The notes under the pieces are model-generated. The model saw only the letters and a list, made by a program, of their open reading frames with translations. It was not told the origin of the DNA and searched no databases. Of a stretch of 55,252 nt of DNA, positions 36,017 through 45,913 are shown piece by piece; the stretch's first letter is position 1; the number at the start of each line of letters is the position of its first letter. This DNA is from Phascolarctobacterium sp. (GTDB lineage Bacteria; Bacillota; Negativicutes; Acidaminococcales; Acidaminococcaceae): the NCBI GenBank assembly GCA_017623055.1, contig JAGAPX010000027.1, positions 1 to 55,252 on the forward strand. Reading direction: 5' to 3'. Made by a program: the position numbers and the translations under genes.

Positions 36017-37528
36017 TTAGCGGGGGAAGTCGTTGTTCAGATTGTCTCTTACAACAACGTCATGAGCGCCACCTTCTACCAAGGATGTTGCAGAAATCAA
36101 AGTGATTTTAGCTTTTTCTTGGAGTTCAGGAATGCTCAGAGCACCGCAGTTGCACATGGTGGAACGAACTTTGCTCAAGGTCAGGTTAACGTTATCTTTC
36201 AAGCTACCTGCATAGGGAACATAGGAGTCAACGCCTTCTTCGAAGGACAGTTTGGAAGCACCACCCATGTCATAACGTTGCCAGTTACGAGCACGAGCAG
36301 AACCTTCGCCCCAGTATTCTTTCATGTAGTTGCCGTTGATGTTAACTTTTTTGGTCGGGCTTTCGTCAAAACGAGCGAAGTAACGACCGAGCATCATGAA
36401 GTCAGCACCCATAGCGAGAGCCAAAGTCATGTGGTAATCATATACGATACCGCCGTCAGAGCAGATAGGTACATAAATACCGGTTTCTTCAAAGTATTCG
36501 TCACGAGCTTTAGCAACTTCAATCAAAGCAGTTGCTTGGCCACGACCGATACCTTTTTGTTCGCGGGTAATGCAGATGGAGCCGCCGCCAATACCAACTT
36601 TAATGAAGTCAGCACCAGCTTCGGCCAAGAAGCGGAAACCTTCACGGTCAACTACGTTGCCTGCACCAACTTTAACGGTGTCGCCGTAGTGTTCGCGAAT
36701 CCAGTCCAGAGTAATTTTTTGCCATGCGCTGAAGCCTTCGGAGGAGTCAATGCACAGTACGTCGCAACCAGCTTCAACCAAAGCAGGTACACGTTCAGCA
36801 TAGTCGCGGGTGTTGATACCAGCGCCTACGATATGACGTTTTTGTTCGTCAAGCAATTCCAAGGGATATTCTTTGTGGGTCAAGTAATCTTTACGGAATA
36901 CCATGTAGAGCAAACGGCCTTCATCATCGATGATGGGCAGAGTGTTCAATTTATGTTCCCAAATAATGTCGTTAGCTTCTTGCAAAGAGGTGTCTTTGCC
37001 AGCAACGATCATTTTTTCAATGGGAGTCATAAATTCTTTAACTTGGGTATTGGGGTCCATACGGCTGGGACGGTAGTCACGGCTGGTAACGATACCTTCC
37101 AATTTACCATTAACGGTGCCGTCAGAGGTAACAGCAACGGTGGAGTGACCGGTGCGTTCTTTCAAAGCGATAATATCTGCCAAAGTGCTGTCAGGACGGA
37201 TATTAGAATCGCTGCTTACGAAACCTGCACGATGGCTTTTTACACGAGCAACCATTGCAGCTTCATCTTCGATGGATTGGGAACCATAGATAAAGGAAAT
37301 GCCACCTTCTTTAGAAAGAGCAACAGCAAGTTTCTCACCGGAAACGGATTGCATGATTGCAGACACCATGGGAATGTTCATGGTAATGGCGGATTCTTCA
37401 CCTTTTTTGAATTTTACCAGCGGAGTACGCAAATCAACATTAGCGGGAATGCATTTTTCAGAGGAATAACCAGGCACTAACAAATACTCACTAAAAGTAT
37501 GTGCCGGCTCGTCATAATAAAAAGCCAT
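36017..37528 (-). CDS. guaB: IMP dehydrogenase, Tritrichomonas-type subclass
   Basis: Oxidises IMP to XMP, the first committed GMP step. It has 503 aa: a split (beta/alpha)8 barrel with a CBS pair at about 110-220. The catalytic loop is GGSICITRE with Cys319. Asp261, SDGG with Asp358, GRYF with Arg382 and the flap pair Arg418-Tyr419 (NWQRYD) are all present. The canonical bacterial loop is GPGSICTTR, so this is a divergent subclass. The total length and each of these residue numbers coincide with those I recall for the Tritrichomonas foetus enzyme. Last gene of the purine operon, 42 bp after purD, AAGGATG SD. Confidence 0.93.
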   Translation of the reverse strand: MAFYYDEPAHTFSEYLLVPGYSSEKCIPANVDLRTPLVKFKKGEESAITMNIPMVSAIMQSVSGEKLAVALSKEGGISFIYGSQSIEDEAAMVARVKSHRAGFVSSDSNIRPDSTLADIIALKERTGHSTVAVTSDGTVNGKLEGIVTSRDYRPSRMDPNTQVKEFMTPIEKMIVAGKDTSLQEANDIIWEHKLNTLPIIDDEGRLLYMVFRKDYLTHKEYPLELLDEQKRHIVGAGINTRDYAERVPALVEAGCDVLCIDSSEGFSAWQKITLDWIREHYGDTVKVGAGNVVDREGFRFLAEAGADFIKVGIGGGSICITREQKGIGRGQATALIEVAKARDEYFEETGIYVPICSDGGIVYDYHMTLALAMGADFMMLGRYFARFDESPTKKVNINGNYMKEYWGEGSARARNWQRYDMGGASKLSFEEGVDSYVPYAGSLKDNVNLTLSKVRSTMCNCGALSIPELQEKAKITLISATSLVEGGAHDVVVRDNLNNDFPR

Positions 37529-37570
37529 CGTCTCATCATCCTTTACTTAAAATTTTAGATTTTATATATT

Positions 37571-38848
37571 TTATCTCTTTAAGGCTCTCCACGCAATATC
37601 TTTTCTATAAAAAACCTTATCAAAATTAATTTTTTCTACAGCAGCATAAGCGCGGTCACGAGCGTCACGAATATTCTTGTCTACAGAGGTTACGCCAAGC
37701 ACGCGTCCGCCTGCAGTTACAATCTTTCCATCTACCAATTTAGTGCCTGCGTGGAACACAACGGTAGCTTCATCAGCGTTGGCTTCTGCCAAGCCGCTAA
37801 TTTCTTTGCCGTTTTCATAGCTACCGGGATAACCGCCGGAAGCCATTACTACGCAAACAGCAGCTTTGTCAGACCAAGCAACTTCAACTTCGTCCAAGGT
37901 GCCGGTTGCGCAAGCAAGCATAATTTCTGCCAAGTCGCCGTCCAGAAGCGGAAGAATTACTTGGGTTTCAGGGTCACCAAAACGGCAGTTAAATTCTACA
38001 ACCTTAACACTGTCACCGTTAATCATAAGACCAGCGTAGAGACAACCTTGGTACGGAGTACCTTCTTGAGCCATAGCAGCAACTACAGGTTTCAAAACTC
38101 TTTCGGTTGCCTTAAGGCGAAGCACGTCAGTCATTACGGGGGCAGGAGCATAAGTACCCATACCGCCAGTGTTGGGACCTTCATCATTATCAAAGATGCG
38201 TTTGTGGTCTTGAGCAGCAATCATGGGAACAACAGTCTTGCCGTCGGTGAATGCAAGGAGAGAAGCTTCTTCGCCTTCCATGAATTCTTCCAATACCACG
38301 CGAGCGCCTGCGTTACCAAATTTTTGGTCAGCCATCATGTCGTCAATAGCTTCCAGTGCTTCTTCCTTAGTCATAGCAACTACAACGCCTTTACCAGCAG
38401 CCAAGCCATCAGCTTTAACTACGATGGGAGCACCTTTTTCTTCAACATAAGCTTTTGCAGTTTCGATATCCTCGCACACTTTAAAGAAAGCAGTAGGAAT
38501 ATCATACTTAGCCATCAATTCTTTAGAGAATGCTTTGGAGCCTTCCAATTGAGCAGCAGCTTTAGAAGGCCCAAACACAGGCAAGCCACGACGTTTGAAA
38601 ACGTCAGCAATGCCTGCAACAAGAGTTGCTTCAGGACCAACAACGGTCAAATCGATGCCATTGTCTTCTGCAAAGTCCGCAACTTTTTCCAAATCATCCA
38701 AGCTCAAAGAAATACATTCACATTTGGGGAGTTCAGCAATGCCGGGGTTGCCCGGAGCAGCCAAAATGCTTTCAACCTTGGGGCTTTGTGCCAGCTTCCA
38801 CGCCAAAGCGTGTTCACGGCCGCCGCCACCAATCAATAAAATTTTCAT
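37571..38848 (-). CDS. purD: Phosphoribosylamine-glycine ligase
   Basis: Makes GAR from phosphoribosylamine, glycine and ATP. It begins KILLIGGGGREHALAWKLAQ (split motif GGGGREHAL). The ATP-grasp core includes VKADGLAAGKGVVVA, and EFNCRFGDPETQ carries the metal ligands. 425 aa is standard. It lies 13 bp after purH(N), with GAGAGG as SD. Confidence 0.96.
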   Translation of the reverse strand: MKILLIGGGGREHALAWKLAQSPKVESILAAPGNPGIAELPKCECISLSLDDLEKVADFAEDNGIDLTVVGPEATLVAGIADVFKRRGLPVFGPSKAAAQLEGSKAFSKELMAKYDIPTAFFKVCEDIETAKAYVEEKGAPIVVKADGLAAGKGVVVAMTKEEALEAIDDMMADQKFGNAGARVVLEEFMEGEEASLLAFTDGKTVVPMIAAQDHKRIFDNDEGPNTGGMGTYAPAPVMTDVLRLKATERVLKPVVAAMAQEGTPYQGCLYAGLMINGDSVKVVEFNCRFGDPETQVILPLLDGDLAEIMLACATGTLDEVEVAWSDKAAVCVVMASGGYPGSYENGKEISGLAEANADEATVVFHAGTKLVDGKIVTAGGRVLGVTSVDKNIRDARDRAYAAVEKINFDKVFYRKDIAWRALKR

Positions 38849-38861
38849 ATTAGTACCTCTC

Positions 38862-39455
38862 TTATTCAGCCAGTACTTTCTTCAGGTAATCGCTAATCAT
38901 AGCGTCATATTCTGCAGTGTGGGTAAATGCTTCGAGAGCAAGTTCTTTACGGGTACGAGCATCAACGTCGCCAGTTTCTTTGAGCATTGCCATCAAGCCT
39001 TCATAACGGGAAGGATAGGTTACGATAACAACGTCTTTAAAGTTTTTAGCAGATGCACGAACCATTGCAGGACCACCGATATCAATGTTTTCGATTGCTT
39101 CAGCTTCGGTTACGCCCGGTTTAGCAACGGTTTCACGGAAGGGATAGAGATTTACTACAACCAAGTCGATAGGAGTAATTTCATGTTTAGCAAGTGCAGC
39201 CATGTGTTCCGGGTTGCTACGAACTGCCAAGATTGCACCATGGATTTTCGGGTTCAAGGTTTTTACACGACCATCCATGATTTCGGGGAAGCCAGTTACA
39301 TCGCTAACGTAGGTTACAGGGATGCCTGCTTCTTTAATTGCGTTCATGGTACCACCGGTAGAAATAATTTCAACACCGTTTTCGTTCAGGAAACGAGCCA
39401 ATTCTACAATGCCAGTTTTATCGGAAACGCTCAATAAAGCTCTTTTAATTTTCAT
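38862..39455 (-). CDS. purH: IMP cyclohydrolase only (PurH N-terminal half)
   Basis: 197 aa matching just the MGS-like IMP cyclohydrolase domain of Pur[44 protein letters not shown] in pieces, LYPF and [16 protein letters not shown]. The AICAR formyltransferase half (about 310 residues) is absent. The frame ends cleanly and purD begins 13 bp later with its own SD, so this looks like a genuine stand-alone protein rather than a frameshifted PurH. The formyltransferase must be encoded elsewhere (separate PurH C-domain, or a PurP/PurV-type enzyme). It makes IMP from FAICAR for GuaB in the same operon. Confidence 0.93.
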   Translation of the reverse strand: MKIKRALLSVSDKTGIVELARFLNENGVEIISTGGTMNAIKEAGIPVTYVSDVTGFPEIMDGRVKTLNPKIHGAILAVRSNPEHMAALAKHEITPIDLVVVNLYPFRETVAKPGVTEAEAIENIDIGGPAMVRASAKNFKDVVIVTYPSRYEGLMAMLKETGDVDARTRKELALEAFTHTAEYDAMISDYLKKVLAE

Positions 39456-39468
39456 CTATACTTACCTC

Positions 39469-40080
39469 TCAATTCAAAATTTTAACTTTTCTACCTTCGA
39501 TTACCAATTTGCCTTCTGCCCAAAGCTTGAGAGCTTCCGGCATAGCCTTATGCTCTTGTTCCAAAATACGGGCAGCCAAGGTATCGTGGGTATCATCATC
39601 CAAAACAGGTACAACCTTTTGCAAAATGATGGGACCGGTATCGGTACCTTCATCTACAAAATGCACGGTGCAGCCGGTAAACTTCACGCCGTATTCCAAA
39701 GCTTGACCTTGACCGTCAAGACCGGGAAAGCTGGGCAGCAGTGCGGGATGAATGTTAATAATTTTATTGTGCCATTTGCTTACGAAGTTACCGCTCAAAA
39801 TACGCATGAAGCCTGCCAAAACTACCAGTTCGCAGCCTGCTTCTACGAGAGCAGCGTGGATTTTATCTTCAAATTCTTCTTTGGAAGCACATTCCTTGCG
39901 AGCCACAACTACAGTTTTGATACCTACGTTTGCAGCACGTTCAAGTGCGTAAGCATCAGCCTTGTCGCTGATTACCACGCCAATTTCCAAAGGCAGGTAG
40001 CCGTCGGCAATTCTATCCAGCACAGCTTGGAGATTACTGCCACGACCACTAACTAATACGCCAGCCTTACGATTATTCAC
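39469..40080 (-). CDS. purN: GAR transformylase, folate-dependent
   Basis: 203 aa: VLVSGRGSNLQA, VVLAGFMRILS, NIHPALLPSFPG and VHFVDEGTDTGPII (catalytic Asn/His/Asp set). The GTG start at 40080 overlaps the last 8 nt of purM. Adds the formyl group to GAR with 10-formyl-THF. Confidence 0.95.
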   Translation of the reverse strand: MNNRKAGVLVSGRGSNLQAVLDRIADGYLPLEIGVVISDKADAYALERAANVGIKTVVVARKECASKEEFEDKIHAALVEAGCELVVLAGFMRILSGNFVSKWHNKIINIHPALLPSFPGLDGQGQALEYGVKFTGCTVHFVDEGTDTGPIILQKVVPVLDDDTHDTLAARILEQEHKAMPEALKLWAEGKLVIEGRKVKILN

Positions 40081-41134
40081 TGAACACTCCGCCTTTCATG
40101 ACGGTTTTTTTGCTGCCTTCTACAACCTTGCCCAGTTCAAAGAATTCTTCGCCAGCAGCACGCAGATGTTCACGTACAGCGTCAGCTTCAGCAGCATCGA
40201 TTACCAGAACCATACCTACGCCCATGTTAAAGGTGCGGTACATTTCTTTCCAGGGAACATTGCCCCATTCTTGCAATTTTTTAAATACAACAGGAACTTC
40301 CCAGCTAGTAGCGTCAACTTCTGCATCGCAGTTTTCCGGCAAAATGCGGGGAACGTTTTCGTAGAAGCCGCCACCAGTAATGTGAACCATGCCGTGAATG
40401 TCAAATTTTTCAATCAAGGGCAGGCAGGATTTGGGATACAATCGGGTCGGAGTCAAAAGTTTTTCGCCCAAGGTGCAGCCAAATTCAGGAATTTCGGTAT
40501 TCATGTCAAAGCCCATAGCTTCGAAGCAGATTTTGCGAACCAAGGAGTAACCATTGGAATGTACGCCACTGGAAGGCAAGCCAAGGAGCACGTCACCGGG
40601 TTTAACTTTTTCGCCGGTAATCATTTTGCTCTTATCAACTACGCCAACGCAGAAACCAGCAATATCGTATTCACCTTTAGCGTAGAAGCCAGCCATTTCT
40701 GCAGTTTCGCCGCCAATCAAAGCGCAACCGGATTCTTTACAAGCATCAGCAACACCTTTAACGATGTTAGCAACTTTTTGAGAATCAACCTTATCTACTG
40801 CAATATAGTCAAGGAAGAACAGGGGTTCTGCGCCTTGTACCAAAATGTCGTTAACACACATAGCAACTGCGTCTTGACCAATGGTATCGTGTTTGTCAGC
40901 CATGAAAGCCAATTTCAGTTTGGTGCCAACGCCGTCAGTACCGGAAACGAGAATAGGTTCTTTGTATTTGCCACTGTTCAGAGCAAACAAACCGCCAAAG
41001 CCACCCAAGTCACCGATAACTTCGGGACGATAGGTAGCTCGAACGCTGTCTTTCATCAATTCTACTGCTTTATTACCAGCGTCAATATCAACGCCGGCAT
41101 CAGCATAGGTAAGTTGTTTCTTTTCTTCGCTCAT
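40073..41134 (-). CDS. purM: AIR synthetase
   Basis: 353 aa: YADAGVDIDAGN, GVGTKLKLA, GGETAEMAGFY, LPSSGVHSNGYSLVRK and ITGGGFYENVPRI mark PurM, which closes FGAM to AIR with ATP. AGGAGG SD. It lies 71 bp after purE and overlaps purN. purF, purL/Q/S and purC are not in this window. Confidence 0.96.
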   Translation of the reverse strand: MSEEKKQLTYADAGVDIDAGNKAVELMKDSVRATYRPEVIGDLGGFGGLFALNSGKYKEPILVSGTDGVGTKLKLAFMADKHDTIGQDAVAMCVNDILVQGAEPLFFLDYIAVDKVDSQKVANIVKGVADACKESGCALIGGETAEMAGFYAKGEYDIAGFCVGVVDKSKMITGEKVKPGDVLLGLPSSGVHSNGYSLVRKICFEAMGFDMNTEIPEFGCTLGEKLLTPTRLYPKSCLPLIEKFDIHGMVHITGGGFYENVPRILPENCDAEVDATSWEVPVVFKKLQEWGNVPWKEMYRTFNMGVGMVLVIDAAEADAVREHLRAAGEEFFELGKVVEGSKKTVMKGGVFSE

Positions 41135-41205
41135 GTCTTCCTCCTATTTTCTAGCGAGAGTTTTATGTTCATCTTTAATTACTTCGTTATACCACATCGT
41201 GTGGT

Positions 41206-41700
41206 TTATTGACTTTGACGCATTGCAGCAAGCTTTTCGCCTTTAGCTTTAACTTCTTCCTGCATTTTCTTGCGGTCTTCTGCTAATTTATCTACTAATT
41301 CAGGATATTTAGTTGCCAAAATTTGTACAGCAAAAAGCGCTGCGTTCTTCGCACCGTTGATTGCCATAGTTGCAACAGGAATGCCAGCAGGCATTTGCAC
41401 GAAGCTCAAGAGAGCATCCATACCATTAAGCGGAGTTGCATTAATAGGAATACCAATTACAGGCACGGTTGTATAAGCAGCGATAACGCCACCTAAGTGA
41501 GCAGCTGCACCAGCAGCGGCAATGATAACTTCAACGCCACGTTCGCGGGCGGTCGCCGCAAATTCATGTACGATGTCCGGAGTGCGGTGGGCAGAAGCTA
41601 CTACTACTTCCACTTCCACACCAAAACCAACCAAGGTTTTTTCCGCAGGTTCTAAGATGGGCCAGTCAGAATTACTGCCCATAATGATTGCAACTTTCAT
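41206..41700 (-). CDS. purE: N5-CAIR mutase (class I PurE)
   Basis: 164 aa: IIMGSNSDWPIL, VASAHRTPD, AAGAAAHLGGVIAA and MPAGIPVATMAI. These are class I PurE motifs, implying use of N5-CAIR from a PurK not seen here. First gene of the purine operon with a strong SD (GGGAGG) and a roughly 100-nt leader. Confidence 0.95.
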   Translation of the reverse strand: MKVAIIMGSNSDWPILEPAEKTLVGFGVEVEVVVASAHRTPDIVHEFAATARERGVEVIIAAAGAAAHLGGVIAAYTTVPVIGIPINATPLNGMDALLSFVQMPAGIPVATMAINGAKNAALFAVQILATKYPELVDKLAEDRKKMQEEVKAKGEKLAAMRQSQ

Positions 41701-41836
41701 AAATAACCTCCCGAATATTATGTCTAACTAAAAAACAAAACCCAAGCAAAATTTTCTAACTTGTTGAAGTAACTAAAATCTGTCTCGGGCTTCGGTGTAA
41801 ACTCATACATTATAATTTTACCAATCACTTTTGCAA
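41701..41836 (-). promoter_or_regulatory. Purine operon promoter and attenuator-like leader
   Basis: On the minus strand: -35 TTGCAA (41836-41831), 16-nt spacer, -10 TATAAT (41814-41809), start near 41802. The leader can form AAGCCCGAG/CTTGGGTTT (41792-41784 with 41746-41738), immediately followed by TTTTGTTTTTT, a terminator-like end upstream of purE. The 37-nt loop holds ACTT-CAAC-AAGT. It does not match the guanine, PRPP or ZTP riboswitch consensus that I know. The remaining 41837-41981 is AT-rich with no gene. CGAAC elements there (near 41877 and 41974) hint at PurR boxes but lack the canonical spacing. Confidence 0.55.
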
Positions 41837-41981
41837 GTGTCAAATTTGTTATGAACTTTACAATATCCTCAAAAATTTATTGTTCGAAACTGGGCTAACG
41901 AAAATCATAGTTCTTAAAAATTTTTAGTCGTTATCGGAGATTTTTTGTTGAATAAAAACAAACAGGATTCAACGAACAAAA

Positions 41982-42015
41982 ATCCCGAAACTGGAAGTTA
42001 CTCCAATCTCGGGAC
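41982..42015 (-). terminator. Terminator of clpB
   Basis: ATCCCGA..TGGA paired with TCCA..TCGGGAC (41982-42015), followed on the minus strand by TTTTTG. 21 nt after the clpB stop. Confidence 0.85.
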
Positions 42016-42036
42016 TAAGGTTTAATTTTTAAGTTT

Positions 42037-44580
42037 TTATTTTACAGCAACATCTACGTTTTCACCATTCATGAACACTTCGATGCTATCGCCATTTTTA
42101 ATTTCGCCAGCCACAATTTTACGAGCCAGCAAGTTTTCTACAGTATGAACAATCAAGCGTTTCAAGGGACGTGCGCCAAAAGCGGGGTCAAAGCCTGCAC
42201 TTGCAAGGTGTGCCACAGCTTCATCGCTTGCAGTAAGCTTAATCTCCAGTTGTTTTGCAAGGCGTTCTGCCAATTCTTTAAGTACCAGCTTAACAATGTC
42301 TTTGATTTGTTCAGCTTGCAAGGGTTTGAACACTACAATATCGTCCACACGGTTGAGGAACTCCGGACGGAAGAAGTTCATCAGCATTTGTTGTACGTCG
42401 TCGCGGTCAATATTACCTTGTTTGCGCATAATTTCTGCACTGCCAAGGTTACTGGTCATAATAATCAAAGTATTTTTGAAATCAACGCTTCTGCCTTGAC
42501 CGTCAGTTAAGCGACCATCATCAAGCACTTGCAAGAGTACGTTGAACACATCTGCGTGAGCTTTTTCGATTTCGTCCAAAAGAATTACGCTGTAAGGATG
42601 ACGGCGAACTGCTTCAGTCAGTTGACCGCCTTCATCGTAACCAACATAGCCCGGAGGCGCACCAATCAAACGGGACACAGTATGTTTCTCCATGTATTCA
42701 CTCATGTCAATGCGCACCATATTGCGTTCATCATCAAAGAGCACTTCTGCCAAAGTTTTTGCCAGCTCAGTTTTACCTACACCGGTGGGGCCAAGGAAAA
42801 TGAAGCTACCAATAGGACGATTGGGATCTTTGATACCAGCGCGAGCACGTACAACTGCTTCACTTACAGCCTTAACAGCTTCGTCTTGCCCAACCACACG
42901 TTGGTGCAGGATTTCTTCCAAGTGTACCAATTTTTCACGTTCGCCACTGCCAAGACGAGCAACGGGGATACCAGTCCAAGTGCTGACAACTTTGGCAATA
43001 TCTTCTTCGTCAACTTCTTCTTTCAAGAGAACGTGGTCATTACCCTTTTCGTCCTTCACGGAAAGGTCTGCCAATTCTTTTTGCAAGGCAGGCAGGCGAC
43101 CGTATTTCAATTCAGCCAGCTTGTTCAAATCGTAATCGCGTTCAGCTTGCTCCATTTCTTGTTTAACGGAGTCAATTTCTTTTTTAACTTCACGCACACG
43201 GGCGATGGAAGCCTTCTCCCCGTCCCAACGTGCTACTAATTCGTCATTTGCTTTACGCAATTTAGCAAGTTCTTCTTCAATTTTCGCAAGGCGAGCCTTA
43301 GATTGGTCGTCTTCTTCCTTGCTCAAAGCTTGGGCTTCAATCTCCAGTTGCAAAATGCGACGTTTGCTTTCGTCAAGTTCTGCAGGAAGGCTGTCAATTT
43401 CAGTACGCAGTCTTGCAGCTGCTTCGTCCACAAGGTCGATGGCTTTGTCAGGCAGGAAGCGGTCGTTGATGTAACGGTTGGAAAGTACCGCCGCCGCAAC
43501 AAGAGCCGCATCTTTAATACGTACGCCGTGATGAACCTCGTAACGTTCACGCAAGCCACGCAAAATGGAGATGGTGTCTTCTACACCCGGTTGTTTTACC
43601 AAAACGGGTTGGAAGCGACGCTCCAAAGCACTGTCCTTTTCAATGTACTTACGATATTCGTTCAAGGTAGTTGCACCAATGCAACGCAGTTCGCCACGTG
43701 CAAGCATAGGTTTTAAAATATTGCCTGCGTCCATGCTGCCTTCTGCAGCGCCTGCACCAACAACGGTGTGGAGCTCGTCAATAAACATAATGATTTGACC
43801 AGCGCTATCAGTAATTGCTTTGAGAACTTTTTTCAAGCGTTCTTCAAATTCGCCACGGAACTTAGCACCTGCTACGAGAGAAGCTAAATCCAGAGCGTAC
43901 AAGGTTTTATTCTTCAAGTTTTCCGGCACGTCACCAGCTACAATGCGCCTTGCCAAGCCTTCTGCAATGGCAGTTTTACCAACGCCGGGTTCACCGATGA
44001 GTACGGGGTTATTCTTTTTACGACGGCTCAAGATTTCGATAACACGACGAATTTCTTCGTCACGACCGATAACCGGATCCAGCTTGCCTTCGCGAGCCTT
44101 CGCAGTTAAATCTTGACCGAATTTTTCCAAAGTCTTTTTGTTTTCTTCGTCGCCTGCACTATTTTCGTATTGCATGTAGGCAGCCTCCACTTTCTTTTTG
44201 TCGATACCATATTTTTTGAACAGGGAAACTACGTCGCTGTCACCATCGCTAACAATGGTTGCTACCAAATCGCCAAGAGTAATTTCGTTTTTACCACTTT
44301 GGCTTAAAATCGCCATCACGCGGGCGAAAGCAGTACCCATCATCAGTTGACGGTCTTGACCTTTCACACCGGGGATTTTTTGTACCAAAGCCTTAGCCTC
44401 TGCAGTGAAGGCATCTGCGTTTACGTGTAGAGTTTGCAGTAAAAATTTAAAGAAGCCGTCACTTCCGCACAAAGCAGCTACCACATGGGCGGTAGTTAAT
44501 TCTTGATGATAATTCATTACAGCTTGTTGTTGCGCTGCTTCGAGGACACTTTTTACATTTTCGCTAAAATTTTCGTTCAT
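42037..44580 (-). CDS. clpB: ClpB disaggregase
   Basis: Hexameric AAA+ chaperone that, with DnaK, dissolves protein aggregates. Layout: Clp N-domain (1-140), AAA1 with GEPGVGKT (196-203), the long coiled-coil M domain (about 390-515), AAA2 with GPTGVGKT, a pore loop GYVGYDE and a sensor-2 GARPLKR near the C-terminus. 847 aa is slightly shorter than E. coli ClpB. AGAGG SD. The 78-bp divergent region with the next gene shows no CIRCE inverted repeat. Confidence 0.96.
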   Translation of the reverse strand: MNENFSENVKSVLEAAQQQAVMNYHQELTTAHVVAALCGSDGFFKFLLQTLHVNADAFTAEAKALVQKIPGVKGQDRQLMMGTAFARVMAILSQSGKNEITLGDLVATIVSDGDSDVVSLFKKYGIDKKKVEAAYMQYENSAGDEENKKTLEKFGQDLTAKAREGKLDPVIGRDEEIRRVIEILSRRKKNNPVLIGEPGVGKTAIAEGLARRIVAGDVPENLKNKTLYALDLASLVAGAKFRGEFEERLKKVLKAITDSAGQIIMFIDELHTVVGAGAAEGSMDAGNILKPMLARGELRCIGATTLNEYRKYIEKDSALERRFQPVLVKQPGVEDTISILRGLRERYEVHHGVRIKDAALVAAAVLSNRYINDRFLPDKAIDLVDEAAARLRTEIDSLPAELDESKRRILQLEIEAQALSKEEDDQSKARLAKIEEELAKLRKANDELVARWDGEKASIARVREVKKEIDSVKQEMEQAERDYDLNKLAELKYGRLPALQKELADLSVKDEKGNDHVLLKEEVDEEDIAKVVSTWTGIPVARLGSGEREKLVHLEEILHQRVVGQDEAVKAVSEAVVRARAGIKDPNRPIGSFIFLGPTGVGKTELAKTLAEVLFDDERNMVRIDMSEYMEKHTVSRLIGAPPGYVGYDEGGQLTEAVRRHPYSVILLDEIEKAHADVFNVLLQVLDDGRLTDGQGRSVDFKNTLIIMTSNLGSAEIMRKQGNIDRDDVQQMLMNFFRPEFLNRVDDIVVFKPLQAEQIKDIVKLVLKELAERLAKQLEIKLTASDEAVAHLASAGFDPAFGARPLKRLIVHTVENLLARKIVAGEIKNGDSIEVFMNGENVDVAVK

Positions 44581-44658
44581 TATTACTACCTCTTTCTTGC
44601 CAAACTGTTATATAATAAAATGTAACTCACTTATAGATTTCTCACGGAGGTATTTGTT

Positions 44659-45720
44659 ATGAACACATCCATGATTGTTTATCGCCTTTTTGACGTTGCA
44701 GATGAAATAAATCTTGATTTAGTACAAGCACTGTGGACCAGCCGTAATAAAATTGCTTCCCGCTTGCGCTTGGATAGAATTTCCACAAAATCCATTACCT
44801 TTAAAAATCCGCCTGTCCTTGTTGAACTGGGCAACCACGATTTGGAAATCAACGGTAAAACTTATTTTACTGAAGTTAAAGCCCGCATCTTCGACATCGG
44901 TGTAATCAGCCTCATCCTGCGCATTGAGTTTGAAGAAGACGTAACCGAAGCAGAATATCTTGATATGGCTATTGCCAGCGAAAATATGCCGGAAGACAAA
45001 ATTCGCGAGTACTTGGATTCCGTACTGGAAACCATCGAGCAAGCCTGCACCAAGAAACGTGTTTCCGACTTTGAGGAAGATTTTGTTGTTTATTACTTCA
45101 AAGACGAAATGCCTAAGTGGGACATCGTGCCCCTGCTTTTGAAAGATAAAACTCCTGTTAGCGAGCAAACTCGTTGCAACACTCTTGCCAACTGCTTCTC
45201 CTACAGTGACGACATTACCTATCTTGCTTGGGACAGCGCTCTTGTTTATGACAAGACCGGCAGCCTCGACGTGCCTGACCTGCTGGAATTTGCCAACGCG
45301 CAATTCCTTGAACTGCGTTACTACGACAACGCACTTGCTGATGCCATCGACCGTAGTTACGATGAGCTGGAAGAAGCTAACGTTGCCAATAAGGCTAACC
45401 GCGTAGAAGCTTACCGTCGTATTCGTAGTCGCCTGATGGAAATTATGGCAGATATCAGTAACATTATGGGCAATATCAACAACGCCTTGCAAGTTACGGA
45501 AGATATTTTCTACGCTCGCATCTACACCCGTTACCTTGAACTTTTGAAGGCAACTGTTTGGAAGGACAACATCGATTACAAGCTGAACACCATTCAACGT
45601 ACATACACCTTGATGAACGAGGAAGTTGCCAGCTACCGTTTGGAACGCATGAGCATTACCTATGCGGCAATCTTGGCAGGCATCCTGCTTGTTTCCATTG
45701 TAGGATTGTTCTTCAAATAA
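44659..45720 (+). CDS. C-terminally anchored protein resembling RMD1/DUF155
   Basis: 353 aa, with one hydrophobic segment at the very end (about 331-351). The N-terminal half is a mixed alpha/beta domain and the middle carries LDVPDLLEFANAQFLELRYYDNA. A long helical, charged region (about 220-325) precedes the C-terminal TM. This order (soluble domain, Leu-rich LLEFANA..ELRYYD helix, coiled coil, tail anchor) resembles the RMD1/YagE DUF155 (COG1723) family, known from yeast and mitochondria with poorly defined roles. The assignment is tentative. GGAGG SD, divergent from clpB, followed by a strong terminator. Confidence 0.55.
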   Translation: MNTSMIVYRLFDVADEINLDLVQALWTSRNKIASRLRLDRISTKSITFKNPPVLVELGNHDLEINGKTYFTEVKARIFDIGVISLILRIEFEEDVTEAEYLDMAIASENMPEDKIREYLDSVLETIEQACTKKRVSDFEEDFVVYYFKDEMPKWDIVPLLLKDKTPVSEQTRCNTLANCFSYSDDITYLAWDSALVYDKTGSLDVPDLLEFANAQFLELRYYDNALADAIDRSYDELEEANVANKANRVEAYRRIRSRLMEIMADISNIMGNINNALQVTEDIFYARIYTRYLELLKATVWKDNIDYKLNTIQRTYTLMNEEVASYRLERMSITYAAILAGILLVSIVGLFFK

Positions 45721-45755
45721 TTGGTGACAATAAACTAAAAAGTATTTGTAATTTT

Positions 45756-45789
45756 ATTGCAGGAGGGTAACGCCTTCCTGCAATTTTTA
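45756..45789 (+). terminator. Terminator after the DUF155-like gene
   Basis: Stem ATTGCAGGA-GG/CC-TCCTGCAAT (45756-45767 with 45773-45784) followed by TTTTTATTAT. Confidence 0.9.
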
Positions 45790-45811
45790 TTATAACAACA
45801 AATGTCAAAAT

Positions 45812-45874
45812 GTCAAATGGTTTTGTTTGACTTTTTGATTAAATATTGACTTTTGTTATTTTGGGTAGTATAAC
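45812..45874 (+). promoter_or_regulatory. lrgAB promoter with upstream inverted repeat
   Basis: -35 TTGACT (45846-45851), 17-nt spacer, -10 TATAAC (45869-45874), 40 nt before the GTG start. Upstream lie GTCAAA-N8-TTTGAC (45812-45831) and an extra direct TGTCAAA copy (near 45803), which form an operator-like element for an activator. Confidence 0.6.
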
Positions 45875-45913
45875 AATGTAGCAAACTACTTTATTTGAAA
45901 GAAGGAATACCTA

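Noticed and set aside
36062-37480. 472-codon antisense ORF over guaB, and similar long antisense frames over secA, the sugar-transport genes, purD and purM.
   Set aside because: They mirror well-supported genes. Their length follows from the codon usage of the sense strand, and they lack start signals and family motifs.
41837-41981. CGAAC elements near 41877 and 41974 as PurR boxes for the purine operon.
   Set aside because: The two elements do not have the inverted orientation and 16-17 nt spacing of canonical PurBoxes, and they are about 95 bp apart.
44581-44658. Possible CIRCE (HrcA) or CtsR operator at clpB.
   Set aside because: No TTAGCACTC-N9-GAGTGCTAA repeat and no clear CtsR heptad repeat could be seen in the 78-bp region.
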